From: Pantoea latae | Lineage (GTDB): Bacteria; Pseudomonadota; Gammaproteobacteria; Enterobacterales; Enterobacteriaceae | Length of the DNA stretch: 39,264 bases | Assembly (NCBI RefSeq): GCF_002077695.1 | Contig: NZ_MWUE01000005.1 | Coordinates: 1-39,264 of the forward strand | Direction of reading: 5' to 3' | In this document: positions 24,780 to 32,988 of the stretch, one piece after another | Position numbering within the stretch: position 1 is the stretch's first letter | How the letters are laid out: every line of letters starts with the position of its first letter | Program-made: the position numbers and the translations under genes | Notes under the pieces: generated by a model | The model's input: the letters and a program-made list of their open reading frames with translations, nothing else | Databases searched by the model: none | What the model was told of the DNA's origin: nothing

Positions 24780-26285
24780 TTACTCGTTAATATCGGGGTG
24801 CTGCTGCACCAGATTCTTACGCTTCGCCTCCAGGCGGGCGATCTCTTCGTCGATATCTTCGATTTTCTGCTCGATATTGTCGTGATGCTCCTGCAGGATT
24901 TCACGCGCCTCTTCAAGGTCGGAAGCGGCTGGCGTGGCGCCACGCAGCGGTTTATTCGCCGTCTCTTTCATATAGATGCCGGTGATCAGACCGATCACTG
25001 CCACCACCATCAGGTAGTAGGCTGGCATATAGAGATTGTTAGTCGTTTCCACCAGCCATGCCGCCAGCGTCGGGGTCAGACCGGCAATCAGCACCGAGAT
25101 GTTAAAGGCGCTCGCCAGCGCGCTGTAGCGGATATGGGTCGGGAACATCGCCGGCAGTGACGACGCCATCACGCCGGTAAAGGCGTTGAGGATCACCGCC
25201 ATCAGCAGCAGACCGGCGAAAATCAGCCCCAGCACGCCGCTGTTGATCAGCATAAAGGCGGGGATAGCGAAGATCAGCAGCGCGATACTGCCGATAATCA
25301 CAAACGGACGACGGCCGAAGCGGTCGCTGAGCATCCCCATCACCGGCTGCACAAACAGCATGCCGAGCATAATGGCGATGATGATCAACACGCCGTGATC
25401 TTCCGAGTAGTGCAGGTTATGCGACAGATAGCTCGGCATGTAGGTCAGCAGCATGTAGTAGGTCACGTTGGTGGCGATCACCAGACCGATACAGGCCAGC
25501 AGGCTTTTCCAGTGTTTGCTGGCAATCTCTTTGAACGAAACTTTCGGGCCGTCGCGCAGCCCTTCGCGGTCGCCTTGCTCCAGCTTTTCGACGTGCTGCT
25601 GGAAGGCGGGCGTCTCTTCCAGCGCGTGGCGCAGGTAGAGGCCGATAATGCCGAGCGGCAGCGCGAGGAAGAACGGCAGACGCCAGCCCCATTCCATAAA
25701 TTTCGCTTCGCCGATAATGGCGGAGATCAGCACCACGATGCCCGCGCCGAGCACGAAGCCGGCAATAGAGCCGAAGTCGAGCCAGCTGCCCATAAAGCCG
25801 CGCTTGCGGTCGGGCGAATATTCAGCGACGAAGATCGAGGCGCCGGTGTATTCACCGCCCACCGAGAAGCCCTGCGCCATCTTGGCGATCAGCAGCAGAA
25901 CCGGCGCCCAGATGCCAATCGAGGCGTAGGAGGGGATCAGGCCGATACAGAAGGTGCTGATCGACATAATCACGATGGTGATCGACAAAATTTTCTGGCG
26001 ACCATACTTATCGCCCAGCATGCCGAAGAACAGGCCGCCCAGCGGTCGGATCAGAAAGGGAACGGAGAAGGTTCCGAGCGCGGCGATCATCTGTACGCCT
26101 GGCGAGGCGTCCGGGAAAAACACCTTACCTAACGCATAGGCGACGAAGCCGTACACACCGAAATCAAACCATTCCATCGCGTTCCCCAGCGACGCGGCGG
26201 TAATGGCTTTCCGCAAACGGGCATCATCAATAATAGTGACGTCATCCAGCCCAATAGGTTTGACACGCTTCCTACGTAGTTTCAT
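24780..26285 (-). CDS. proP: Osmoprotectant/proton symporter (proline, glycine betaine)
   Basis: Inner-membrane MFS carrier that takes up proline, betaine and related osmolytes and is activated by high osmolality. The ATG at 26285 with AGGG before it gives 501 residues (E. coli ProP 500), nearly identical in the transmembrane core (GNAMEWFDFGVYGFVAYALGK; GDKYGRQKI; SDRFGRRP). The cytoplasmic C-terminal tail (about 455-497, DLEEAREILQEHHDNIEQKIEDIDEE...) keeps the heptad pattern of the antiparallel coiled coil that tunes the osmotic set point in E. coli. The open frame runs 37 codons upstream over the leader and is not part of the gene. Confidence 0.97.
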   Translation of the reverse strand: MKLRRKRVKPIGLDDVTIIDDARLRKAITAASLGNAMEWFDFGVYGFVAYALGKVFFPDASPGVQMIAALGTFSVPFLIRPLGGLFFGMLGDKYGRQKILSITIVIMSISTFCIGLIPSYASIGIWAPVLLLIAKMAQGFSVGGEYTGASIFVAEYSPDRKRGFMGSWLDFGSIAGFVLGAGIVVLISAIIGEAKFMEWGWRLPFFLALPLGIIGLYLRHALEETPAFQQHVEKLEQGDREGLRDGPKVSFKEIASKHWKSLLACIGLVIATNVTYYMLLTYMPSYLSHNLHYSEDHGVLIIIAIMLGMLFVQPVMGMLSDRFGRRPFVIIGSIALLIFAIPAFMLINSGVLGLIFAGLLLMAVILNAFTGVMASSLPAMFPTHIRYSALASAFNISVLIAGLTPTLAAWLVETTNNLYMPAYYLMVVAVIGLITGIYMKETANKPLRGATPAASDLEEAREILQEHHDNIEQKIEDIDEEIARLEAKRKNLVQQHPDINE

Positions 26286-26407
26286 AGAGTTACCCTGTAA
26301 TAGCACATGAAATTCCTCAAGGTCGCGAACCGATTGAACGAAACAGTTCGCGGCATTGAGAAAATTAAAGCATAGCCGTTCAGCAGAATTTTCCACTGGC
26401 TACATGG

Positions 26408-26435
26408 CGCAATAATTAGTGTTGAAATTATTGCG
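26408..26435 (-). repeat. Perfect hairpin at the start of the proP leader
   Basis: CGCAATAATT and AATTATTGCG, 10-bp exact arms with an 8-base loop, beginning a few bases after the predicted proP transcription start. A 5'-terminal stem of this kind usually protects an mRNA from decay. Confidence 0.6.
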
Positions 26436-26446
26436 TCAGGTGGCAG

Positions 26447-26476
26447 AGTATACCGTTTTTCTTTGATATTTGTCAT
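26447..26476 (-). promoter_or_regulatory. proP promoter
   Basis: On the minus strand ATGACA (26471-26476), 18 bases, TATACT (26447-26452). The leader would be about 155 bases. E. coli proP has two promoters (CRP- and FIS/sigmaS-linked); which one this corresponds to is unclear. Confidence 0.6.
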
Positions 26477-26492
26477 GTTTGGTCTAAACATG
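26474..26492. promoter_or_regulatory. Palindrome overlapping the proP -35
   Basis: CATGTTT-GGTCT-AAACATG, 7-bp exact arms. Its position over the -35 fits an operator or activator site. Confidence 0.4.
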
Positions 26493-26630
26493 CGCTTTTT
26501 TACCGAGGATAGCGCATCGGCCTGCGCCTGAAAAAGAGGTGATAAAAATCGAGGCACAGGCGGTTTTTTCTTAAAATGTGGCCGGGCGCATTTTGCCTGG
26601 CGGCGGCCCGACGGGGCGTGAGGAGAAAGC

Positions 26631-26675
26631 GCAGCGGCAAAGGGCGCGCGGCGCGGCGGCTGACCTTGCCGCTGC
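26631..26675. repeat. Inverted repeat upstream of the 130-residue protein gene
   Basis: GCAGCGGCAA and TTGCCGCTGC, 10-bp exact arms 25 bases apart; the right arm overlaps the candidate -35. Confidence 0.4.
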
Positions 26676-26693
26676 GGCGCGATTCGGTAATAC
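26666..26693 (+). promoter_or_regulatory. Candidate promoter of the 130-residue protein gene
   Basis: TTGCCG (26666-26671), 16 bases, TAATAC (26688-26693); start about 20 bases before the ATG. Confidence 0.4.
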
Positions 26694-26721
26694 TTTGCGC
26701 CTTACGCTCAACGGAGGATCA

Positions 26722-27114
26722 ATGGTAAGGAAAGAGACCGCTCCCTTCGATAATCCCTGGCTGTCGGCCATCGACAGCACGGAAAAAAAACTCGCTCGTT
26801 ACGCCTCGTTTAACCCGCTCTATCCTGCGCCAGAGAGGTCGCGCAGCGTCTGGCCTGAGCCACGCTCGCTGCACCGACGGCCTGAAACTCGCCCCAGCCG
26901 CGCAAACGATTGCATGGCGGTAGAGCCATTGTTGCCACAGGTGGACGCGCCGCCAGAAGAGGCATATCAACAGCTGTTGCCGACGCTGGCGCGTATCAAT
27001 CAGCGCCTTCGGGCGACAAAGGCCGCGCTGCCGCAGGCGGGCTGTCAGGATGAGAGCGTCGAGGTGGCGCTGCGCGTGGTGCGTAAGCAGCGCGCCGGGC
27101 GGCTAAAGCAGTGA
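26722..27114 (+). CDS. Protein of unknown function (130 residues)
   Basis: I do not recognise this protein. The ATG at 26722 has a strong ribosome site (CGGAGGA) at ideal spacing, which argues for a real gene; the open frame extends 48 codons further left through low-complexity GC-rich DNA and its promoter. The product is soluble and basic: a proline/arginine-rich middle (RSVWPEPRSLHRRPETRPSR) and a helical C-terminal part (EEAYQQLLPTLARINQRLRATKAAL). It has no signal peptide or membrane segment. Its last 12 bases overlap the 3' end of the converging dehydrogenase gene. Confidence 0.6.
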   Translation: MVRKETAPFDNPWLSAIDSTEKKLARYASFNPLYPAPERSRSVWPEPRSLHRRPETRPSRANDCMAVEPLLPQVDAPPEEAYQQLLPTLARINQRLRATKAALPQAGCQDESVEVALRVVRKQRAGRLKQ

Positions 27115-28059
27115 GCGCAGCGGCTGATGCTGCAGCCAGGCGGCGATATCCTCGACCGCCTCGCTAAAGTAGCGCCGGTAGTTGTCGTCGGCGACATAGC
27201 CCAGATGCGGCGTCGCCAGCACGTTCGGCAGCTGCCGCAGCGGATGGTCGACCGGCAGCGGCTCGGTATCAAAAACGTCCAGCGCGGCGCCCGCCAGCTG
27301 GCCGGAACGCAGCGCGGCGATCATCGCCTGCTGATCCACCAGGCCCGCGCGCGCGGTATTGATCAGCAGTGCGCCAGGCTTCATCTGCCCCAGCGCGGCG
27401 GCGTCCAGCAGGTGGCGCGTGCGCGCGCTTAACACCAGATGCAGCGAGACGATGTCGCTCGTCGCCAGCAGCGCCGGGAGCGACGGCATCAGCTGCGCGC
27501 CGCACTCCGCCGCGCGCGCGGCGGTCAGATTCTGGCTCCAGGCGCAGACCTGCATGCCGAACGCCTGCGCCACCTGGGCCATTGCGCCGCCAATCTTGCC
27601 CAACCCGATCAGCCCGAGGGTTTTGCCCGCCAGTCCGACGCCAAGATGCTGCTGCCACGGCCCGTTGCCACGCAGCGCCTGATTCTCCGCCACGATGTGA
27701 CGCGCCAGCGCCAGCAGCAGACCCCAGGTCAGCTCGAGCGGCGGCGCGCTGCTGCTGCTGGTGCCGCACACCGCAATGCCGCGCGCGCGGCAGGCGTCCA
27801 GATCGATGGCGGCGTTGCGCATGCCGGAGGTGACGATCAGCTTCAGGCGCGGCAGCTGCGCCAGGCGCGCGGCGGTCAGCGGCGTGCGTTCACGCATGAT
27901 GACCACAATGTCGCTGTCGGCCAGCGCGGCGATTAGCGCCCGATCGTCGGCGATATGCTGCTGCAGCGCGCGGGTCTGAACGGCGGGGTACAGCGACGCC
28001 CAGTCCGCCAGCGACAGCGCCACGTTTTGGTAGTCGTCAAGAAGGGTGCAGTTGAGCAT
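27103..28059 (-). CDS. D-2-hydroxyacid dehydrogenase family protein
   Basis: NAD(P)-dependent oxidoreductase (318 residues) of the D-isomer 2-hydroxyacid dehydrogenase family, acting on an unknown 2-keto/2-hydroxy acid. Dinucleotide motif GLGKIG at 152-157; catalytic Arg237 (INTARAG), Glu266 (DTEP) and His285 (TPHLGY) are all present, so it should be active. It is not close enough to GhrA, GhrB, PdxB or LdhA to name. Its start lies inside the end of the EAL gene (23-base overlap, different frame), with AGAGGAT before the ATG, so it is co-transcribed and probably translationally coupled to a c-di-GMP phosphodiesterase, an unusual partner. Confidence 0.9.
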   Translation of the reverse strand: MLNCTLLDDYQNVALSLADWASLYPAVQTRALQQHIADDRALIAALADSDIVVIMRERTPLTAARLAQLPRLKLIVTSGMRNAAIDLDACRARGIAVCGTSSSSAPPLELTWGLLLALARHIVAENQALRGNGPWQQHLGVGLAGKTLGLIGLGKIGGAMAQVAQAFGMQVCAWSQNLTAARAAECGAQLMPSLPALLATSDIVSLHLVLSARTRHLLDAAALGQMKPGALLINTARAGLVDQQAMIAALRSGQLAGAALDVFDTEPLPVDHPLRQLPNVLATPHLGYVADDNYRRYFSEAVEDIAAWLQHQPLRSLL

Positions 28060-29641
28060 CGTCAGAATCCTCTATACGCATCGGCTGTTGTTCATGCTCT
28101 GCGAGCCAGGCGATCAGCGCGTCGTTATCCATGGGATGAGCATAATAGTAGCCCTGAATAAAGGTGACGCCGCGCTGGCGCAGGTAGCAATACTGCAGCG
28201 CGGTCTCTACTCCTTCGCCCAGTACCTCCAGCTGCAGCTTATGGCTGAGGTTGATAATCGCGTCCAGCACCGGGGTTTCGCCCGACAGCGACTCAATGGC
28301 GTTGATAAAGCCGCGATCGATTTTCAGGTAGTCCAGCGCAAAGGTTTGCAGGTAGCTGAGCGAGCAGTGGCCGGTGCCGAAATCGTCGATCGCCACCTTC
28401 ATTCCGTCGGCCCGCAGGCGATCAAGTTTTCGCGCCACATCCTCGCCATCTTTGATCAGGCTGCGCTCGGTCAGCTCCAGGGTGATCAGCAGCGGAGTCT
28501 GTTTGATTTTGTCGGCAAACTTCAGCATATCGTCGACAAAGGCCGGGTGCTGCAGATGATCGGCGGCGACGTTGATGCCGATATGAAAGCCCGGCTCCAC
28601 CTGCCACTGCTGCACATCCTCGGCGATCAGGTCGAGCAGATGGCGCGTCAGCGGCACAATCATCCCTTCCGCCTCGGCGGCGCTAATAAAGATATCGGGC
28701 CGGATGCTGTCGCCGCCTGGCAGCGTCCAGCGCAGCAGCGCTTCCGCGCCGGTGCAGCTCTGGGTGCGGTTGTTGTAAACCGGCTGGTAGTGCACCGAGA
28801 ACTGGCGCGCATGAATAGCGCGGCGGATCTCGTCGCGCCAGGAGATGCGGCGCTGCAGCCAGTTGGCCGTCAGCACCATCAGCAGAATAGAGAGAATTGC
28901 CGTCATCGGCAGGAAAATAAAGGTCACCTGCCGCCAGGCGCGCATCAGCTCCGCGCCGGGCGTTTCGATGGTGACGCTGATGGGATAGCGGCTCGACTGC
29001 GCCTGATAAATCTGGGCGCTAAACAGGCTGGAGCGGGGCGGGGGCGCCTCTCCCACGGTAATCGGCGCGCCGTTATCGAAACGCATGCTAAGCCGGTAGC
29101 CGCGCGACTCGCCGATGGCGCTCATAAAGTCCATCAGATACTGGCCGTCGATAATGGCCCAGAACCCCTCGTCATCCGCCAGCTGCCGCACGAAAATCAC
29201 CGCGGGACGATCCGGCACGCCGGCCGTGCCCGCCAGCGACAGGCTCCACCAGGCTTTGCCGGTTACCGGCGGCGCGCGCCGCATCATGTCGGTTAAGGTG
29301 CCGGGATTGGTGCCGTAGGCCGAGGAGCAGGTGACCGTCTCCCCTTCCAGCTTGCCGATAGCGCGAAAATAGGCGTTGAGGTTGCCCGCGCGCTGCAGCT
29401 CATCTTCAAACTGGTTGCAGGGCCGATAGTGAAAGCGGCGCAGCCAGGTGATCATATCCCAGGCGCTGTCGCTCATTTTTTCCGCCTGCGAAAGCAGCGT
29501 ATTCGCGGCGCTGATTTGCTGTTGCTCGACGGTGTGGCGCGCGTCAATGGCGGTAAACAGGATGCCGAGCAGCAGGGGCAGCACCCCGGACAAAATAATG
29601 ATTATTCTGGCGTAGTCGCGTTTTCGTTTTAACGGCGGCAC
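28037..29641 (-). CDS. CSS-motif EAL-domain cyclic-di-GMP phosphodiesterase
   Basis: Inner-membrane enzyme (534 residues) that hydrolyses c-di-GMP. It starts at GTG 29641 with AGAGGA before it. Layout: transmembrane helix about 11-32; periplasmic CSS domain about 33-237, with the CSS motif at 105-107 and Cys75 as a possible disulfide partner; second helix about 239-259; EAL domain about 270-520. The catalytic set appears complete: EALLRW (300-305), the INVAAD asparagine, LELTER, IDDFGTG, LKIDRGF and GEGVET. In E. coli CSS-EAL proteins the periplasmic disulfide, set by DsbA/DsbB, restrains activity, so this one may respond to periplasmic redox state. Confidence 0.93.
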   Translation of the reverse strand: MPPLKRKRDYARIIIILSGVLPLLLGILFTAIDARHTVEQQQISAANTLLSQAEKMSDSAWDMITWLRRFHYRPCNQFEDELQRAGNLNAYFRAIGKLEGETVTCSSAYGTNPGTLTDMMRRAPPVTGKAWWSLSLAGTAGVPDRPAVIFVRQLADDEGFWAIIDGQYLMDFMSAIGESRGYRLSMRFDNGAPITVGEAPPPRSSLFSAQIYQAQSSRYPISVTIETPGAELMRAWRQVTFIFLPMTAILSILLMVLTANWLQRRISWRDEIRRAIHARQFSVHYQPVYNNRTQSCTGAEALLRWTLPGGDSIRPDIFISAAEAEGMIVPLTRHLLDLIAEDVQQWQVEPGFHIGINVAADHLQHPAFVDDMLKFADKIKQTPLLITLELTERSLIKDGEDVARKLDRLRADGMKVAIDDFGTGHCSLSYLQTFALDYLKIDRGFINAIESLSGETPVLDAIINLSHKLQLEVLGEGVETALQYCYLRQRGVTFIQGYYYAHPMDNDALIAWLAEHEQQPMRIEDSDDAQLHPS

Positions 29642-29878
29642 CGCGAATTCCTCTGAATGTGAATGCGTCTGTGAGGAGGTGCAAATTCAGTCAGCGCAGC
29701 ATAGCACGCCCTCAGGCCGTGCAGGGTAGCGTTTTGCTGAGGCGAGCAGGTGATGCAGATCAAGTATCGACCGCGCTTTGCAATTATTGACTTTGTTTTT
29801 CCGCTTTTGGCATTTCCCTGCGACGAAAACGCTGTGTAACAGTGACGCCACACTGAATAGCATAAAAAAGAGGCGTAT

Positions 29879-30643
29879 ATGAGTACCGCAACCCTGGCAT
29901 CCTCCTCCCTGCAGCAGCGCATCTCCGACGCGGAGTGGCAGGCGCGCGTCAGGCTGGCGCAGGCCTACCATCTGGCGGCGAAGCTGCGCTGGACCGATCA
30001 TATCTACACCCACTTTTCGCTGCGCGTGCCGGGCGATGCGCCACACTTCCTGATTAACGCCTACGGCCAGACCTTCGATGAGATCCAGCCGGAAACGCTG
30101 GTCAAAATCGACATCGACGGCAATATCATTGACGATCCCACCGGATTGGGGATCAACCCGGCAGGCTTCGTCATTCACAGCGCTATTCATCGTGCGCGCC
30201 CGGACGCGCACGCGGTGATGCATACCCACACGGCGGCAGGCATCGGCGTGTCGGCGCAAAAAAAGGGGCTGCTGATGATTTCACAGCACAGCACGCGCTT
30301 TCATAACCGCCTCGCCTATCACGACTATGAGGGCATCGCGCTCGATCTCGACGAACAGCAGCGCATCGTGGCCGATCTCGGCACGCTTAACGCGCTGATC
30401 CTGCGCAATCACGGCCTGCTGACCGCGGGCGGCAGCATTGAAGAGGCGTTTTATAACCTTTACTACCTTGAGCGCGCCTGTCAGGCGCAGCTGGCCGCGC
30501 AGTCGGGCGGCGCCGAGCTGATTATTCTGCCGGACGCGGTGGCGGAAAAGGCGGCGCAGGCGTTCGACAACAGCATCCGCACCAGGAAGTATCAGCTGCA
30601 CTGGGACGCCTATATTCGTCAGCTCAACCGTAACGCGCTGTAA
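29879..30643 (+). CDS. Class II aldolase/adducin family protein
   Basis: Probable zinc-binding protein of 254 residues in the fuculose-phosphate aldolase/adducin superfamily. Metal-type histidines lie in MHTHTAAG (His115, His117) and RNHGLL (His178). The position occupied by the catalytic glutamate in FucA reads NPAGFVIHSAIH here, with no acid in place, as in many non-aldolase family members, so aldolase activity is doubtful. GAGG precedes the ATG. A substrate-binding protein gene follows after 9 bases. No sugar kinase or isomerase is nearby. Confidence 0.85.
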   Translation: MSTATLASSSLQQRISDAEWQARVRLAQAYHLAAKLRWTDHIYTHFSLRVPGDAPHFLINAYGQTFDEIQPETLVKIDIDGNIIDDPTGLGINPAGFVIHSAIHRARPDAHAVMHTHTAAGIGVSAQKKGLLMISQHSTRFHNRLAYHDYEGIALDLDEQQRIVADLGTLNALILRNHGLLTAGGSIEEAFYNLYYLERACQAQLAAQSGGAELIILPDAVAEKAAQAFDNSIRTRKYQLHWDAYIRQLNRNAL

Positions 30644-30652
30644 GGAGGCGGG

Positions 30653-31600
30653 ATGAAGAAGCTTAAGGTTTTTGCCGCGGCGCTGCTGCTGAGCGCCAGC
30701 GCGATGGCGCAGGCCGCGCCCGATCTCAGCGAGGTCACGCTGGTGCTGGGCGATCAGGCGCGCAACCTGCGCTCGCTGGTGGAGGCGTCCGGCGTGCTGA
30801 AGGATGCGCCTTATCACTATCGCTGGGCCAATTTTCAGGGCGCCGCGCCGCTGTTTGAAGCGCAGCGCGCCGGTGCGGTCGATACCTCTTACGCGGGCGA
30901 TCTGCCGGTGCTGATGGCGGCCTCCGGCGGCGTGCCGCTGAAAATCATCGCCACCAACGTCGGCGACGCTGGATCCAACGGGCTGGTGGTGCCAGCGGAT
31001 TCGCCGGTGCGCAGCGTGAAGGATCTGGCGGGCAAAGAAGTGGTGGTATCGTCGGCGCGCGGCAGCATCTCGCAGCATCTGCTCTATGAAGCGCTGGAGG
31101 AGGCGAACGTGCCGCGCGACAGCGTGCCGGTGCGCTTTGTGCTGCCAACCGACGCCAGCGCTGCCTTTAACTCGGGGCAGATTGGCGCCTGGGCGACCTT
31201 CGACCCCTATCTCGGCATCGCCGAACAGCACGGCGCGCGGCTGCTGCGCGACGGCAAAGGCTTAACCACCGCGCTGTCGTTCGTCACCGCGACCCAGCAG
31301 TCGCTGGCCGATCCCGGCAAGCGCGCGGCGATCGCCGATTTCGCCCAGCGGCTGGCGCAAGCGCGCGCCTGGGCGCTGACTCATCAGGCGGAATATAACC
31401 AGGTGTATGCGCAGCTGACGCGTCTGCCGCCCGCCGATGCGCAGAAGATTACCGCGCGCATTTCGCACGGCATCCGCGCCGTGACGGCTGAGGATATCGC
31501 AAAGGTGCAGAAGGTGTCGGATCTCTTCAGCGAGCTGAAAATTCTGCCGAATAAGGTGGATGTGGCGGCGATTACCGACCAGAGTCTGTTTCCGCAGTAG
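30653..31600 (+). CDS. SsuA/NMT1-like ABC transporter substrate-binding protein, orphan
   Basis: Periplasmic binding protein (315 residues) with a Sec signal (MKKLKVFAAALLLSASAMAQA, cleavage near 22). The body follows the aliphatic sulfonate/taurine/NMT1 group: VDTSYAGDLPVLMAASGGVPLKIIAT, SVKDLAGKEVVVSSARGSISQHLL and GAWATFDPYLGIAEQ. The ligand is likely a sulfonate or other small anionic or aromatic compound. Strong AAGGAGG before the ATG. No permease or ATPase gene is in the window, so it either borrows a distant transporter or serves another role. It forms an operon with the aldolase-like gene and ends at a perfect terminator. Confidence 0.87.
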   Translation: MKKLKVFAAALLLSASAMAQAAPDLSEVTLVLGDQARNLRSLVEASGVLKDAPYHYRWANFQGAAPLFEAQRAGAVDTSYAGDLPVLMAASGGVPLKIIATNVGDAGSNGLVVPADSPVRSVKDLAGKEVVVSSARGSISQHLLYEALEEANVPRDSVPVRFVLPTDASAAFNSGQIGAWATFDPYLGIAEQHGARLLRDGKGLTTALSFVTATQQSLADPGKRAAIADFAQRLAQARAWALTHQAEYNQVYAQLTRLPPADAQKITARISHGIRAVTAEDIAKVQKVSDLFSELKILPNKVDVAAITDQSLFPQ

Positions 31601-31629
31601 CCGGGCACAGCGCTTGCTGTGCCCGGTTT
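31601..31629. terminator. Terminator after the binding-protein gene
   Basis: CCGGGCACAGC-GCTT-GCTGTGCCCGG, 11-bp stem starting at the base after the stop codon, then TTT. It also lies 7 bases past the uxuA stop from the other side. Confidence 0.8.
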
Positions 31630-31635
31630 GCCGGG

Positions 31636-32820
31636 TTACTCGCTGAACAGCGTCTGGCGCAGCGCCAGCTCGACGCCGCGCAGCTCCGCCAGCCCTTTCA
31701 AACGGCCAATCGCCGAATAGCCTGGGTTGGTGCGCTTGTGCAGGTCGTCGAGCATCTGGTGGCCGTGATCGGGACGCATCGGGATCGCCGCTTTTTCGCC
31801 GGCGCGCCGCCGGCGCTGCTCCTCCGCCAGAATCACCCGGATTACGCCGACCATATCGACATCGCCCGCCAGATGCGCCGCCTCATGGAAGCTGTTGGGG
31901 TTGGCTTCGCGCTGCGTGGCGCGCAGGTGAATAAAGTTGATGCGGTCCGCGAAGCGCGCCGCCATCTGCGTCAGGTTATTGTCGGCGCGCACGCCGTAGG
32001 ATCCGGTGCAGAAACAGAAGCCGTTGTGCAGGCTATCCACCGTCTCTTTCAGCCACTGCATATCCTCTTCGGTGGAGATAATGCGCGGCAGGCCGAGGAT
32101 CGGGCGCGGCGGATCGTCCGGGTGCACCGCCAGCCTGATGCCCACCTCTTCGGCGACCGGCACGATGGCGCGCAGAAAGGTCGCCATATGTTCGCGCAGC
32201 GTCGCCTTGTCGATGCCGTCATACTGCGCCAGCTGGGCGCGGAACTGATCCAGCGTGTACCCCTCTTCTGCGCCCGGCAGGCCGGCAATAATATTACGCG
32301 TTAACAACGCTTTGTCATCGTCACTCATCGCGGCAAAGCAGCGCGCGGCCGCCTCTTGCTCCGCCGCGGAATAATCCTGCTGCGCGCCGGGACGCTGCAA
32401 AATATGCAGTTCGAAGGCGGCAAAAGCGTCGGCGTCGAAGCGCAGCGCTTTGGCGCCGTCCGGCAGCGTCCAGGCGAGATCGGTGCGCGTCCAGTCGAGC
32501 ACCGGCATAAAGTTGTAGCACACGGTCTCTACGCCGCAGGCCGCCAGATTGCGTATCGACTGCTGATAACTGGCGATATAGCGCTGATAGTCGCCGCGCT
32601 GCGTCTTGATCGCCTCATGCACCGGAATGCTCTCCACCACCGACCAGACCAGATCTTTTTCCGCCAGCAGCGCCTGACGCGCCTTAATCTCTTCCACCGG
32701 CCAGACCTCGCCGTTGGGAATATGATGCAACGCGGTTACGATGCCGGTGGCGCCCGCCTGGCGCGCATCGTCTAACGAAACCGGATCGTTGGGGCCATAC
32801 CAGCGCCATGTATGTTCCAT
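31636..32820 (-). CDS. uxuA: D-mannonate dehydratase
   Basis: Dehydrates D-mannonate to 2-keto-3-deoxygluconate in hexuronate (glucuronate) breakdown. The 394 residues equal E. coli UxuA. The metal and active-site segments are intact: HPDDPP (233-238), FCFCTGSYG (268-276), the IHLR histidine (about 298) and RPDHGHQ (349-355). AAGGAG precedes the ATG. uxuB and uxaC are not adjacent, unlike the uxuAB operon of E. coli. A FadR-type GntR regulator is divergent and is its probable repressor. Confidence 0.96.
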   Translation of the reverse strand: MEHTWRWYGPNDPVSLDDARQAGATGIVTALHHIPNGEVWPVEEIKARQALLAEKDLVWSVVESIPVHEAIKTQRGDYQRYIASYQQSIRNLAACGVETVCYNFMPVLDWTRTDLAWTLPDGAKALRFDADAFAAFELHILQRPGAQQDYSAAEQEAAARCFAAMSDDDKALLTRNIIAGLPGAEEGYTLDQFRAQLAQYDGIDKATLREHMATFLRAIVPVAEEVGIRLAVHPDDPPRPILGLPRIISTEEDMQWLKETVDSLHNGFCFCTGSYGVRADNNLTQMAARFADRINFIHLRATQREANPNSFHEAAHLAGDVDMVGVIRVILAEEQRRRRAGEKAAIPMRPDHGHQMLDDLHKRTNPGYSAIGRLKGLAELRGVELALRQTLFSE

Positions 32821-32842
32821 TTTTACTCCTTAGCCGCAAAAT

Positions 32843-32871
32843 TTGGCCCAGTGGTCAGGCCGCTGGGCCAA
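32843..32871. promoter_or_regulatory. Double GntR-type operator between uxuA and its regulator
   Basis: TTGGCCCAG (32843-32851) and CTGGGCCAA (32863-32871) are exact 9-bp inverted arms. Each contains a TGG-N-CCA core, the shape bound by FadR/UxuR-type regulators, and their centres are 20 bases (two helical turns) apart. The site lies just before uxuA, within its likely transcription start region (minus-strand -10 CATACT at 32873-32878). Confidence 0.55.
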
Positions 32872-32880
32872 GAGTATGCT
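32852..32880 (+). promoter_or_regulatory. Candidate promoter of the GntR-type gene
   Basis: TGGTCA (32852-32857), 17 bases, TATGCT (32875-32880). The -35 is poor; the site is interleaved with the double operator, which would give autoregulation. Confidence 0.3.
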
Positions 32881-32988
32881 AGCCTGACGCGAAAGGCCGT
32901 GATCGCGATCGCAGCATAGCGAATTACGCGGGACGGAAAGGCGACGCGGCCTGTGCTACGCTGCACCGCTGCTGACAGGAGAAAACAT

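Larger units (their letters stand above)
26286..26721. other. Control region between proP and the 130-residue protein gene
   Basis: A 436-base divergent spacer without a convincing ORF. It holds the proP leader with a 10-bp hairpin (26408-26435), the proP promoter (26447-26476) with a palindrome over its -35 (26474-26492), a G/C-rich stretch with GCCGGGC/GCCTGGC pairing near 26581-26600, a 10-bp inverted repeat (26631-26675) and a candidate promoter for the rightward gene. Confidence 0.6.

Noticed and set aside
26578..26721. Upstream extension of the 130-residue protein
   Set aside because: It covers the candidate promoter and is Ala/Arg/Gly low-complexity; the ATG at 26722 has the good ribosome site.
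28046..29296. 416-codon plus-strand frame across the EAL gene
   Set aside because: Antisense to a gene with a full catalytic set; composition is that of a shadow.
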